From an uncultured Legionella sp. (GTDB lineage: Bacteria > Pseudomonadota > Gammaproteobacteria > Legionellales > Legionellaceae): DNA of 46,331 nt. Where the stretch lies: assembly GCF_937871865.1 (NCBI RefSeq), contig NZ_CALMPD010000189.1:1-46331 (forward strand), read 5' to 3'. This document shows, in pieces, positions 1 to 7,750 of the stretch. The position numbers were made by a program, and so were the translations under genes. The notes under the pieces are model-generated. The model searched no databases. It was given only the letters and a program-made list of their open reading frames with translations, and had not been told where the DNA came from. Every line of letters begins with the position of its first letter. Positions within the stretch are counted from its first letter, which is position 1.

Positions 1-234
1 ATGTTGACACCATAGTAAGCGTGTTGCTACATTTATGCTGGTGATTAAATCCTGATATAGTACGGCATCCACATCATCTGCTTTCGCAAGCCTCTTCCAA
101 TTTGCTAATGAGCCGTATGAAACCCCTGCATATTTACACGCAGCTTTTAAGGTGAAGCCCTTTTCGACTCCTTCAACGATAGCGTCTTTTATTTCAGGGG
201 TTAATTTTCGTGGCCTGCCACCTTTATTTTTCAT
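1..234 (-). CDS. Terminase small subunit-like HTH protein (partial, runs off left edge)
   Basis: This frame stays open for 78 codons and leaves the window at base 1, so the C-terminus is not visible. The product begins MKNKGGRPRKLTPE and continues with a helix-turn-helix pattern (alanine-rich helix, then GVSYGSLANW), the arrangement seen at the N-terminus of many phage small terminase subunits and related DNA-binding proteins. An excellent ribosome binding site (AAGGAGGT) lies six bases before the ATG. It is the last visible gene of a leftward run that includes a primase-helicase and an integrase, so a packaging or DNA-binding role in a phage-like element is likely. A generic HTH regulator is the alternative. 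Confidence 0.6.
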   Translation of the reverse strand, partial: MKNKGGRPRKLTPEIKDAIVEGVEKGFTLKAACKYAGVSYGSLANWKRLAKADDVDAVLYQDLITSINVATRLLWCQH

Positions 235-283
235 CGAGACCTCCTTTTTATAGCCTGAAAAATAAAAACTTCAAAAACCTCTA

Positions 284-2116
284 TTACTCAGTAGTAATAG
301 TTTGCTTTGAAGAGTATTCAACAAATCGCATCGGTTTTTTATCTGGAGCATACACATATTGTAAAGAGTTAGCATGAAACCAAAAACCCAATACTCCCTC
401 CCAGTCTCCGTTACGCTGTTTATCACAAATCCATTTACAGTCTGCTGAATTAACAATTTTTTCTTCTTTTTCGTCTAATAATGCACCACTAGCCTTGACT
501 TGTATCAGTCGTTCCTTTTCTTTATTACGCCAAATAATAAAGCAGTTATCAGCTAAATCTGAGGTTGTCCCGGTACCTTTAATATCTAATTTGCTTGGGG
601 GTTTTGATTCATCAAATCCTTTTCTAGGGTGAACTACAATATGTACTTGGCAATTATGCTGGTTTTTAAAGTCACATAACTGGTCAATAAACACTTTTTG
701 GACGCTGTAATCATCATCAGCAATATCCAATTTCATTAGCGAGTCAATGATAAAAACATCAACTCCATAACGTTGACGAGCGTACAAAAAAACATCCAAC
801 AACCTCTTTGATTTCGCTGAGCCAACAAGGTCAAAAAGCCATAGTTTGTCTTCATACCATCTATGAATCGCTTCTATATACTCAATCGAGGGGTTAGCTA
901 AGGCAGCAGCTTGACGTGTTAATCTCATTAATAGCCGCTTAGGTTTTAATTCAAGGCTAGCAATGCAAACACGAGCACCTTGCTGCATCATACTCAAAAT
1001 AATTTGTCCGAGAAATTGGCTTTTTCCATGACCGTTTATGCCAGTCCACACTGAAAGCTCATCAGGTCTAAAAAGTATTTTATCAGTGGCTTTTTCCCAA
1101 GGAGATGAATATCCTATAAATGTCCCTGGCTTAGGGTAAAACTCATCAATCACCTGCCCCACAAAGTGGCTTGCTGGCTTTAATTCATCCGGATCAAGTG
1201 TTTTTGCTAAATCAAAGCAATTTTTAATTGCCTCCTCTGCAATTCCTGCTTGCAGACATTCGTTAGCGTCTTTAAGTGGCAGTTTAACAACTCTACAGCG
1301 ATGACGACCTAAGCGTTCGATTAATTCTTTTGTTGCAATATAACCTTCTTGGTCATCATCCATACAAAGAAAAATTTCATCAAAAATGGACAAGCGTTCA
1401 AATTCATATTCAATCCAAGCGTGTTTCTTACCACCTCCGGCACCAAATGGAACTGACAATGCAGGTATACTATATTGGCATAAAGACATAGCATCAATTT
1501 CACCTTCGCAAATAGCGACCGAACGGACTTGCTTAGGAAGCATATGCCAACCAAATAAACAAGGTTCGCAATTAGGCTCAACACGCATTTGTTTCTTACC
1601 ATCAACGCGTTTTAGGCCCAGGTATTTTACGAATATGAGTTCGTTATTACAAAGGTAAGGGAAAACAATTTCATTACCCTTTTGTCCTATTCTGAATGCT
1701 TGAATAATCTCTGGTTGTAATTTACGTATCTGCGTTAAGTAATTCATTACAGGCGAATTATCACCTAATGAGTCTAAATTTTGTTTGGGTCTAGCAAATT
1801 TAGATAATTTATAGGCTTCGAAATGAGGTTCTAATATACCTAGGTAGCTACTAGCCTCTTTCATGGCTTCATAGTTAGTTAGATTACGTGATTGAGCCCA
1901 GAGATTAAGTAAATCACCACCCTCCCCTGTGGCAAAATCAGCCCATACACCTGCTTTTTCGCCCGTCAGATGTACTCCTAAAGATTGGCCAGATTCACCA
2001 TCAATACTACCAACTCGCCATTCATTACCAATTTTCTTGCCGTTAGGTAATAAATACCGCGCTACGTCCTCAGCACGTTGAGATAAATTTCTTACAATTT
2101 CCTTTGCCATCATCAT
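284..2116 (-). CDS. Phage/satellite-type primase-helicase (TOPRIM + RecA-like ATPase)
   Basis: The 610-residue protein has the two-part layout of bifunctional phage and plasmid replication proteins. A TOPRIM primase core appears around residues 200-290 (EGEIDAMS, then DDDQEG, the expected acidic metal-binding motifs). It is followed by a DnaB/gp4-like RecA-fold helicase with the Walker A GINGHGKS near residue 360 and a hydrophobic strand ending IIDS near residue 460. An N-terminal part with GEWxVGS-like features could be the nucleic-acid entry region. It would prime and unwind DNA at the element's own origin. The start overlaps nothing, but follows the upstream gene's TAA by one base, so translation is probably coupled. 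Three ATGs (2116, 2113, 2110) compete; the first is used here. Confidence 0.85.
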   Translation of the reverse strand: MMMAKEIVRNLSQRAEDVARYLLPNGKKIGNEWRVGSIDGESGQSLGVHLTGEKAGVWADFATGEGGDLLNLWAQSRNLTNYEAMKEASSYLGILEPHFEAYKLSKFARPKQNLDSLGDNSPVMNYLTQIRKLQPEIIQAFRIGQKGNEIVFPYLCNNELIFVKYLGLKRVDGKKQMRVEPNCEPCLFGWHMLPKQVRSVAICEGEIDAMSLCQYSIPALSVPFGAGGGKKHAWIEYEFERLSIFDEIFLCMDDDQEGYIATKELIERLGRHRCRVVKLPLKDANECLQAGIAEEAIKNCFDLAKTLDPDELKPASHFVGQVIDEFYPKPGTFIGYSSPWEKATDKILFRPDELSVWTGINGHGKSQFLGQIILSMMQQGARVCIASLELKPKRLLMRLTRQAAALANPSIEYIEAIHRWYEDKLWLFDLVGSAKSKRLLDVFLYARQRYGVDVFIIDSLMKLDIADDDYSVQKVFIDQLCDFKNQHNCQVHIVVHPRKGFDESKPPSKLDIKGTGTTSDLADNCFIIWRNKEKERLIQVKASGALLDEKEEKIVNSADCKWICDKQRNGDWEGVLGFWFHANSLQYVYAPDKKPMRFVEYSSKQTITTE

Positions 2117-2117
2117 A

Positions 2118-2975
2118 TTAAATTACCCCTGCCATAATATCATCGCTTTTCATACAAGTTAGTTGAGCTTCATCTTTATGGGCACTCTTCATGAATCGCT
2201 CAATATGTTCTGCATCACGAAAAATTAAAGTGATATCATCATAGACTTGGTGATGGTCATTTTTTCCCATGTTGAATGGGGTGTTTTTACAGCCATCAAT
2301 GGCTTTTTGAAGCTCTGGTATGGTGTAACCTTGCTTGATAGCCTGCTCGATTACTCGCCGCCTTTTCTTATCCAATATCGCACGAGGGTGGTTCATAGTG
2401 CGCTGCCAATAATCAAACAGTTGTGCGCTAGCATCATTGGATGGGGTAGAAGAAACACAGAGAGGTGAATCGTCAGATTCACTTAAATGTTTTTCTTTAT
2501 TTTGTTTGATTTTATTTATTTTAATTTGGGCAGCAGGACTTCCACAGTCTTCCGTCAACACTGAGGAAGCAATGTTACAATGCCTCGGAATTATTCCTTC
2601 AATACTACCGGAATCTTTCTCCATATTGGTAACTTGCTCTATATTAATGGGCTCTACAGGGTAGAGAGAAGTTGGATATTTAATGGTTTGATGTTTTTTC
2701 CATCCGGTAACCACCCAATATGTTTTATCGGCCACCGTATATTCATTTAACAGCCCTTGTTGTATAAGCTCGGACACCCACGACTGTATATCGTTTGTGG
2801 AATAATCATCTGTGGGAAACACTTCTGCTTTTAGTTTTTTATAAGCAGCAGGGTGCACACCGTTGTCATCAGAAAAATTCCAAAGTCCTATAAACAATAA
2901 TCGCGCTATAGGCGAACAATTTAAAACCTGCTCGCTTGTCCAGAATTCTGGTTTAATCATTCTATTTCTGGGCAT
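2118..2975 (-). CDS. Phage-type replication initiation/organizer protein
   Basis: The protein opens MPRNRMIKPEFWTSEQV and continues with the IARLLFIGLWNFSDDNG pattern seen in phage replisome-organizer proteins. The N-terminal half looks like a winged-helix DNA-binding domain, the middle is a low-complexity linker rich in K, N, S and P, and the C-terminus is a second small helical domain (about residues 185-285). Such proteins load the helicase at a phage origin, which fits the primase-helicase gene lying directly downstream. I place the start at the ATG at 2975, which has GGGGGTAAGC just before it; an upstream in-frame TTG at 2987 has no Shine-Dalgarno. The start overlaps the end of the preceding gene by 14 bases. 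Confidence 0.7.
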   Translation of the reverse strand: MPRNRMIKPEFWTSEQVLNCSPIARLLFIGLWNFSDDNGVHPAAYKKLKAEVFPTDDYSTNDIQSWVSELIQQGLLNEYTVADKTYWVVTGWKKHQTIKYPTSLYPVEPINIEQVTNMEKDSGSIEGIIPRHCNIASSVLTEDCGSPAAQIKINKIKQNKEKHLSESDDSPLCVSSTPSNDASAQLFDYWQRTMNHPRAILDKKRRRVIEQAIKQGYTIPELQKAIDGCKNTPFNMGKNDHHQVYDDITLIFRDAEHIERFMKSAHKDEAQLTCMKSDDIMAGVI

Positions 2976-3225
2976 GCTTACCCCCAAAAATTTGATTAAG
3001 CTGATCCTCTAGTAAGCCCCTAGACTCAATTAACTCTCGCTCTAGATTCGCTGAAAGCTTATGCTCAGTAAAAATATCTGCATATAAAATCGATTGCTCA
3101 CGCTTTAGTTCCTTATAGTACTTTAATAATCTTGCTCTTTCTGGAGAGGTTAAATTACTATATAAAGGCTTTTCATGTTTTGGATTGCCCAGTTGCTTGA
3201 CTGGGTGATTCGTTATACGCTCCAT
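2962..3225 (-). CDS. Small helical protein of the integrated element
   Basis: The 87-residue product begins MERITNHPVKQLGNPKHE and is strongly charged and predicted helical through its second half. No family is recognised. The start is set at the ATG at 3225 because AAGGAAG precedes it by seven bases; a longer reading from a TTG at 3279 would overlap the AlpA-like gene and has no ribosome binding site. Its stop overlaps the start of the replication gene, so the two are translated as a pair. A helper in replication control is plausible from position alone. Confidence 0.55.
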   Translation of the reverse strand: MERITNHPVKQLGNPKHEKPLYSNLTSPERARLLKYYKELKREQSILYADIFTEHKLSANLERELIESRGLLEDQLNQIFGGKHAQK

Positions 3226-3235
3226 TATTACTTCC

Positions 3236-3430
3236 TTATAAATGGCAATTTGTATTGAGGTTATGCGCCCAATCCTCAATTTCTTTTCTGAGGTACATGG
3301 GGCGTTTGCCTAAAGGATTTCTTGGCTTAGGAAAATCAGGGAGTTTTACAAGCTCATAAAATTTAGTTGTGCCAATCCCTAAAAGCTTTTGAGCCTGCTT
3401 AGGGTAAAGTAGGATTGCTTGTTCATTCAA
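3236..3430 (-). CDS. AlpA-family excisionase/regulator
   Basis: This is a 64-residue MerR-like winged-helix protein: YPKQAQKLLGIGTTKFYELV, then FPKPRNPLGKRPMYLRKEIEDWA. Both the HTH and the GKRxMYLRxEIxxW wing are typical of AlpA proteins. AlpA regulators switch on the integrase or act as excisionases in P4-like elements and phage satellites. I choose the TTG at 3430 because AAGGAG sits eight bases upstream of it; an ATG at 3466 would add 12 residues but has no ribosome binding site. It lies in the same direction as the replication genes and opens that cluster. Confidence 0.8.
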   Translation of the reverse strand: MNEQAILLYPKQAQKLLGIGTTKFYELVKLPDFPKPRNPLGKRPMYLRKEIEDWAHNLNTNCHL

Positions 3431-3538
3431 AATGATATCTCCTTCAAAAAAATATTTATAAAACATGACTTTTCTTTTTGAATCTTTCTCAAGGATTCAC
3501 AAGAAATTATGAAGGAAATAATTATTTATCGCTGGTGC

Positions 3539-3574
3539 CTATGACACAGCATTAAAAAAGGGCTTGTGCCATAG
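3539..3574. promoter_or_regulatory. Imperfect dyad upstream of the AlpA-like gene
   Basis: CTATGACACA at 3539-3548 and TGTGCCATAG at 3565-3574 form a 10-bp inverted repeat with one mismatch around a 16-base centre that holds an A-run. It lies in the 118-base gap between the unknown gene at 3585 and the AlpA-like gene, so it is either an operator for the replication cluster or the transcript end of the upstream gene. No T-run follows either arm outside the loop, so I favour an operator. Confidence 0.3.
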
Positions 3575-3584
3575 TACTTTTGGT

Positions 3585-4331
3585 TTATTGAGTTAACATG
3601 AGTGGCGCAATTTCATTTTCATAAATGGTTAAAAGCTTTTGCCATAAAGTTGCATTTAATCGATATTCGATACAGTGTTTTGTTAATTCGGATATTAATT
3701 TTTTTACATTAGGATGGTTTTTCGCCTTCTCATACTCTTGGCAATAATACCTTAGCGTCTTATCTGTTGCCTCTGGGCTTTCGGAGCTTGCAAGAAGAGG
3801 AGTTGTGACAATTTCTAAAAAAGATTTTAGCTCGCTTCGTTGATAATGTTGAGTTGGAGCAACCAATCCTAAGGATTCCGCGATGAATAGCAGCTCAAAG
3901 TAGCATTTTTTTATTAGTACATTTGTACTGTACCGAGACCCATTTTTACGGGTTAAACCTTGAGAAAATTTGATTATATCGTCCCTTATACCAAATAGAG
4001 TAAAAGGCCTGCCAGTCTGCTCAAAGAGACTAATATCTTGATTAAACATATCCTGAAGAATTTCATCACGAAGAGTGATAAACCTCTTAATCTTTCTTTT
4101 TAACCCTTTTAAATCAGTTTTATTACTCATGTTTATCAAAACTTGATAAGTATACCAAGTGTTATTGATTATGTTTACGTGCTCCATTGAAATGTCATTC
4201 TTAATCAAATCACATAATTGTAAATAAACTGGTATTAATAGTAAGCTGTTAGCATTAACTGTAACATCTGAATTCAATACACGATTTATCATTTGTTTTG
4301 AACGTGCAGGGTCTTCGTAAAGTTCTGTCAT
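3585..4331 (-). CDS. Unknown protein next to the integrase
   Basis: The 248-residue protein (MTELYEDPARSKQM...) is not recognised. It is mostly helical by composition, has no signal peptide or membrane segment, and carries several Lys/Arg patches (around residues 80-90 and 125-135). It starts 10 bases downstream of the integrase stop, on the same strand, which is typical for accessory genes travelling with P4-type integrases. No catalytic motif can be seen. Confidence 0.6.
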   Translation of the reverse strand: MTELYEDPARSKQMINRVLNSDVTVNANSLLLIPVYLQLCDLIKNDISMEHVNIINNTWYTYQVLINMSNKTDLKGLKRKIKRFITLRDEILQDMFNQDISLFEQTGRPFTLFGIRDDIIKFSQGLTRKNGSRYSTNVLIKKCYFELLFIAESLGLVAPTQHYQRSELKSFLEIVTTPLLASSESPEATDKTLRYYCQEYEKAKNHPNVKKLISELTKHCIEYRLNATLWQKLLTIYENEIAPLMLTQ

Positions 4332-4341
4332 TATAGTTTTC

Positions 4342-5347
4342 CTACTGCTGATTTATCTTAAGCTGGCCTTTGTTATTACACAGTAACCAACTGCTATACC
4401 ATTCCATAAGCAACCTGCGCTCCTGTTTAAAGTCAGCCCTCAAATATATTCCACGTACCCCTTGCACTTTATGAGCTAGCTGAGCTTCAATAGCATCTGC
4501 TTTAAAGTCTCCTTGCTCATGCAAGACACTAGAGGCTAAAGAACGGAAACCATGTGCTGTATGACGATTTTTATAACCTGCGTTGTGCAGAAGCTTACGA
4601 ACACTTGCTTCACTAATAGGCTGAGGTTTTTTTAACGCTGGTGAGCTAAATAAATAGGGTGTAAAACCAGTAAGTAATCTGAGTTCTTTTAATAAATTTA
4701 AAACGTGATGAGTTAAAGGTACCCAATGGGCTAACCCCATCTTCATTCGCTCTGAGGGAATATTCCATTCTGCTTTTTGTAAATCAAATTCTGACCATTT
4801 TGCTTCGCGTAACTCTGACGGCCTTGTAAATAGATGAGCTAACAACTCCATATACAACTTAACGATTTTTGTAGAATTGGTGTTTTTAATAACCAACATC
4901 ATTTCATGAGCCTCGCTTGCACTAATCGCTGGCTGGTTTTTAGCTTTCGGCTTTGGCATTAAAACCCTTTTTAAGCCAATAAATGGATAATTTTCGGTAA
5001 GAGACGCTCCTACTGCGAACTCGAAAATGCTTTGTAGTCTTGCAAATAAACGATGAGCGACATCATGATGCCCTACATCTTCATGTGGTTTAATAACGTT
5101 TAATAAATCTGCTTTTGTTACTTCATCAATAGCCTTTTCACCAATTAAAGGTAAAATATCACGCAAAAGACTTTTTTCATGACGATTGCGAGCAAAATCT
5201 TTCCATGAGAATTTATATTTTTGAAACCACTGCTCAGCAACCATACTGAACGTTATCTTGGTTTGCTCTGCATCAACATTTTTTGCTCTGGGGTCAATCC
5301 CTTTATCAACTAGAGCTCGATAAGCTAGGGCTATTTCACGGGCTTCT
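4342..5347 (-). pseudogene. P4-type tyrosine integrase, 5' end lost at an IS
   Basis: The reading frame stays open from the stop at 4342 right up to the IS boundary at 5347. It encodes the core and catalytic domains of a P4-like tyrosine recombinase. Counting from the internal Met at 5244, the catalytic residues seen are R141 (TRPSELR), H231 and R234 (HGFR), H258 (AHKV) and the nucleophile Y267 (GIYLRADF). Upstream of that Met the frame continues EAREIALAYRALVDKGIDP, the normal sequence joining the N-terminal arm domain to the core. The first 70-80 residues of a full-length protein (about 400 residues) are absent and do not reappear beyond the IS. The element is therefore probably immobile unless an internal start gives an active core, which is unlikely because arm-site binding would be lost. 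Confidence 0.85.
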
Positions 5348-5380
5348 GGCTCTACACCAATTAAGGGGGCACTTTAATCA
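5348..5380. repeat. IS left terminal inverted repeat
   Basis: The tip GGCTCT is followed by TTAAGGGGGCACTTTAATCA. It pairs with the right end at 6602-6635 apart from a seven-base divergent stretch and one single-base gap. The integrase sequence resumes exactly outside its tip, which fixes the boundary. Confidence 0.85.
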
Positions 5381-5428
5381 AAATAGTCTAAACTAAGTCC
5401 TTGATTTAGCGATCAAAAGGAGATTAAA

Positions 5429-6604
5429 GTGCCTGGATATAATCTTATCCTAAATTTACCTGGATTTTCTATAGTAAAAGTAAGTGGTTATCACCCATTA
5501 ATATTAGATGTGGTGTATCAAAGAACAGCACGTTGTTCCCATTGTAAAAGCAAAGAAGTAAGGAAGAAATCCAACAAAATAAGAGAAGTTCATCACGAGT
5601 TAATTGGGCATAGAAGAACTTTATTGCGATTTAAAGCCTATAAGCTGTATTGCAAAGTCTGTAAACGCTACGGGAATCAGCAGTTTCCAGGGATAGCCAA
5701 ACACCAAAGGTCGACTGAGCGCTTACAAGGAGAGGTATTCCACAGCCATACTAAAGGCGTGTCTCAGAAAGACTTGGCGAGCTATTATAAGAAAGGGAAA
5801 GCGACTATAGAACGCTGGTATCAACGCCGTTATCGTCTCGAGCATCAAGAATTACTTAATAAACCTTGCCCGCAAATCTTAGGTATCGATGAGCATTTTT
5901 TTAGTAAAAAACAGGGCTTCGCTACTACTTTATGCGACCTAAGGAAACATAAAATCTTTGATGTCGTTCTTGGGCGCAGTGAACAGGACTTATCAGTCTA
6001 CTTAAATCAATTGCCCGGCAAAGAAAAAGTTAAGGTGATTTGTATGGATTTAAGCAGTATTTATCGTTCACTGGTAAAAAAATATTTTCCTAATGCGCTT
6101 ATAGTAGCCGATAGGTTTCATGTCATACGTCTAATGCAACACCAGTGCATGATGACCTATCGAGAACTTTCTCATCAGGTCAAAAATAATCGGGGCATCC
6201 TTGCACTATTAAGAACAAGAGCAGACCGCCTCACTCCTGATAAACAAAAGAAACGAGACGCCTTCTTAGCTCAAAATCCAGCCATAGAGGCTATTTATCA
6301 ATTTCAACAACAACTTCATCAACTTTTAATGAACAAGTCTTTAAATCAAAATAAGTGTCGTGAAGTAATACCCATCTTCCTGGATATGCTTCGTGATTTA
6401 AAACAAAGCCCTTTTAAAGCTTTGGCTTCTTTAGGTAAAACGCTGACTACCTGGAAAGATGAAGTAGCTAGAATGTGGCGATTTACTAAATCAAATGGAA
6501 TAACTGAAGGCTTCCATCGTAAGATGAAGCTAATACAAAGAAGGGCTTATGGGTTTAGGAATTTTGAAAATTATAGAGTGCGTGTTAAGGTGCTCTGCGG
6601 ATGA
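5429..6604 (+). CDS. ISL3-family DDE transposase
   Basis: The 391-residue protein has an N-terminal zinc-ribbon with two cysteine pairs (CSHC near residue 36 and CKVC near 75), an HTH around residues 105-130, and an ISL3-type DDE core. Visible acidic residues are D154 (LGIDEHFF), D207 (CMDLSS) and the Glu of SNGITEGFHRKMK near 364, followed by the conserved RRAYGFRNFENYRVRV tail. It starts with GTG, preceded by AGGAG at six bases. Length and motifs are complete, so it may be active. It ends inside the right terminal repeat region, as is usual for this family. Confidence 0.93.
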   Translation: MPGYNLILNLPGFSIVKVSGYHPLILDVVYQRTARCSHCKSKEVRKKSNKIREVHHELIGHRRTLLRFKAYKLYCKVCKRYGNQQFPGIAKHQRSTERLQGEVFHSHTKGVSQKDLASYYKKGKATIERWYQRRYRLEHQELLNKPCPQILGIDEHFFSKKQGFATTLCDLRKHKIFDVVLGRSEQDLSVYLNQLPGKEKVKVICMDLSSIYRSLVKKYFPNALIVADRFHVIRLMQHQCMMTYRELSHQVKNNRGILALLRTRADRLTPDKQKKRDAFLAQNPAIEAIYQFQQQLHQLLMNKSLNQNKCREVIPIFLDMLRDLKQSPFKALASLGKTLTTWKDEVARMWRFTKSNGITEGFHRKMKLIQRRAYGFRNFENYRVRVKVLCG

Positions 6605-6703
6605 TTAAAGCTGCCCCCTTAAATGGGAAAGAGCCAAATTATAGAGTGCGTGTTAAGGTGCTCTGCGGATGATTAAAGCTGCCCCCTTAAATGGGAAAGA
6701 GCC
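6568..6703. repeat. 68-bp tandem duplication of the IS right end
   Basis: Bases 6568-6635 (last codons of the transposase plus the right inverted repeat) are repeated without any visible change at 6636-6703. The second copy begins exactly at the outer tip of the first. This is either a remnant of a second IS copy inserted head-to-tail or a local duplication. It explains why no target duplication can be found next to the first right end. Confidence 0.92.
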
Positions 6704-6811
6704 ACGAATCGTTGAGAAAGATTTGAGAGAGAAAAGTCAGTGTTATTTTATTATTAATCAATCAGTTACGTACTAATTTGAACTCTTGCGAACAATTACA
6801 AAATGTGTAAT

Positions 6812-6898
6812 TGGTGCCCAGGGCCGGAATCGAACCGGCATGGTGTTACCACCGAGGGATTTTAAGTCCCTTGCGTCTACCTGTTTCGCCACCTGGGC
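6812..6898 (-). tRNA. tRNA-Leu (TAA)
   Basis: On the minus strand the sequence starts GCCCAGG and ends CCTGGGC-A-CCA, giving a seven-base acceptor stem and an encoded CCA. The anticodon loop reads CTTAAAA (anticodon TAA), there is a long class II variable arm, and the T-loop is GGTTCGATTCC. Its 3' end faces the phage-like element, which is the usual orientation for an integration site of a P4-type integrase. Confidence 0.95.
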
Positions 6899-6910
6899 AT
6901 ATCTTTTATA

Positions 6911-6984
6911 TGGAGGCTGAGGCCGGAATCGAACCGGCGTACACGGCTTTGCAGGCCGCTGCATGACCACTCTGCCACACAGCC
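6911..6984 (-). tRNA. tRNA-Cys (GCA)
   Basis: The minus strand reads GGCTGTG at the 5' side and ends CAGCC-T-CCA. The anticodon loop CTGCAAA gives GCA, and the T-arm is GCCGGTTCGATTCCGGC. It is spaced 12 bases from the Leu gene, in one array with the Gly gene. Confidence 0.95.
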
Positions 6985-7012
6985 TTTTGCTACTATTACT
7001 TCTCTGCGGCTC

Positions 7013-7041
7013 TAATAAAAAAAGCGACTTTTCGTCGCTTT
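7013..7041 (-). terminator. Hairpin with T-run between tRNA-Gly and tRNA-Cys
   Basis: AAAGCGAC at 7021-7028 and GTCGCTTT at 7034-7041 form a perfect 8-bp stem with a five-base loop. On the minus strand it is followed by a T-rich stretch (TTTTATTA), so it looks like an intrinsic terminator or an attenuating or processing hairpin inside the tRNA array. Confidence 0.6.
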
Positions 7042-7046
7042 AAATA

Positions 7047-7122
<76 letters not shown>

Positions 7123-7174
7123 GTCTCTACGGGATGGGATTCTACCGTAAATCCAGACACTGTCAACAAAAAAT

Positions 7175-7738
7175 TTAATTTTTTTTCATTAAATCTGGCC
7201 ATGCAATCGCTAAGTAAATAACCATAGACCAAATAGTTAAAATAGCAGACACATATAGCAGAATAAAACCAATAGAACCCCACCAGGAATTAACTGGATT
7301 AAACGCAAGCAGTAAAATCAAAGCGATCATTTGGAACGTTGTTTTCACTTTGCCAATATAACCGACTGTAACACTTGCACGACGTCCGATTTCAGCCATC
7401 CATTCTCTTAGCCCGGAAATAACGATCTCTCGTCCAACGATTACGATGGCAGGAATAGTAATGTAATTAATGTCTTTAGCACCAACCAACAACAATAAAC
7501 TGGTCGAAACCAATAATTTATCCGCAACAGGATCAAGAAACGCACCAAAAGGTGACATCATTTTAAGTTTGCGAGCCAAATAGCCATCTAACCAATCTGT
7601 AAAAGATGCCGCTGCAAAAATTGTTGCCGCAACAGCACTAGCCCATTTAAAAGGAAGATAAAAAACAATGATAAAGACTGGAATAAGAACTATACGCAAC
7701 AACGTTAATAAATTTGGCAAACTGGTTAATGTACTCAT
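7175..7738 (-). CDS. pgsA: CDP-diacylglycerol-glycerol-3-phosphate 3-phosphatidyltransferase
   Basis: PgsA makes phosphatidylglycerophosphate from CDP-diacylglycerol and glycerol-3-phosphate, the committed step to phosphatidylglycerol and cardiolipin, in the inner membrane. The 187-residue protein shows the complete CDP-alcohol phosphotransferase signature DGYLAR...GAFLDPVADKL around residues 50-75, with all aspartates present, and about five hydrophobic membrane segments. Length is normal for the family. It reads into the tRNA array downstream, as in other gammaproteobacteria. The upstream HAD and rluC genes lie on the same strand with short gaps, so the three probably form one transcription unit. 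Confidence 0.95.
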   Translation of the reverse strand: MSTLTSLPNLLTLLRIVLIPVFIIVFYLPFKWASAVAATIFAAASFTDWLDGYLARKLKMMSPFGAFLDPVADKLLVSTSLLLLVGAKDINYITIPAIVIVGREIVISGLREWMAEIGRRASVTVGYIGKVKTTFQMIALILLLAFNPVNSWWGSIGFILLYVSAILTIWSMVIYLAIAWPDLMKKN

Positions 7739-7750
7739 TAATACTCCCTA

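Larger units (their letters stand above)
5348..6635 (+). mobile_element. ISL3-family insertion sequence
   Basis: The element is bounded by imperfect inverted repeats: 33 bases at 5348-5380 starting GGCTCT, and 34 bases at 6602-6635 ending AGAGCC. They share GGCTCT at the tip and an inner block TTAAGGGGGCA-CTTTAATCA. One transposase gene fills the interior. The expected 8-bp target duplication is missing: the left flank is GGGCTTCT, while the right flank is the start of a duplicated IS end and, beyond that, ACGAATCG. A deletion or recombination after insertion must have removed the original right flank along with the integrase 5' end. Confidence 0.88.

Noticed and set aside
4342..5244. Reading the integrase as an intact gene from the Met at 5244
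   Set aside because: The frame continues upstream with typical integrase sequence to the IS edge, so that Met is internal and the gene is truncated.
6773..6970. 65-codon minus-strand frame over tRNA-Leu and tRNA-Cys
   Set aside because: It is translated from tRNA sequence; the RFRPW/RFRPQ peptides are T-arm translations.
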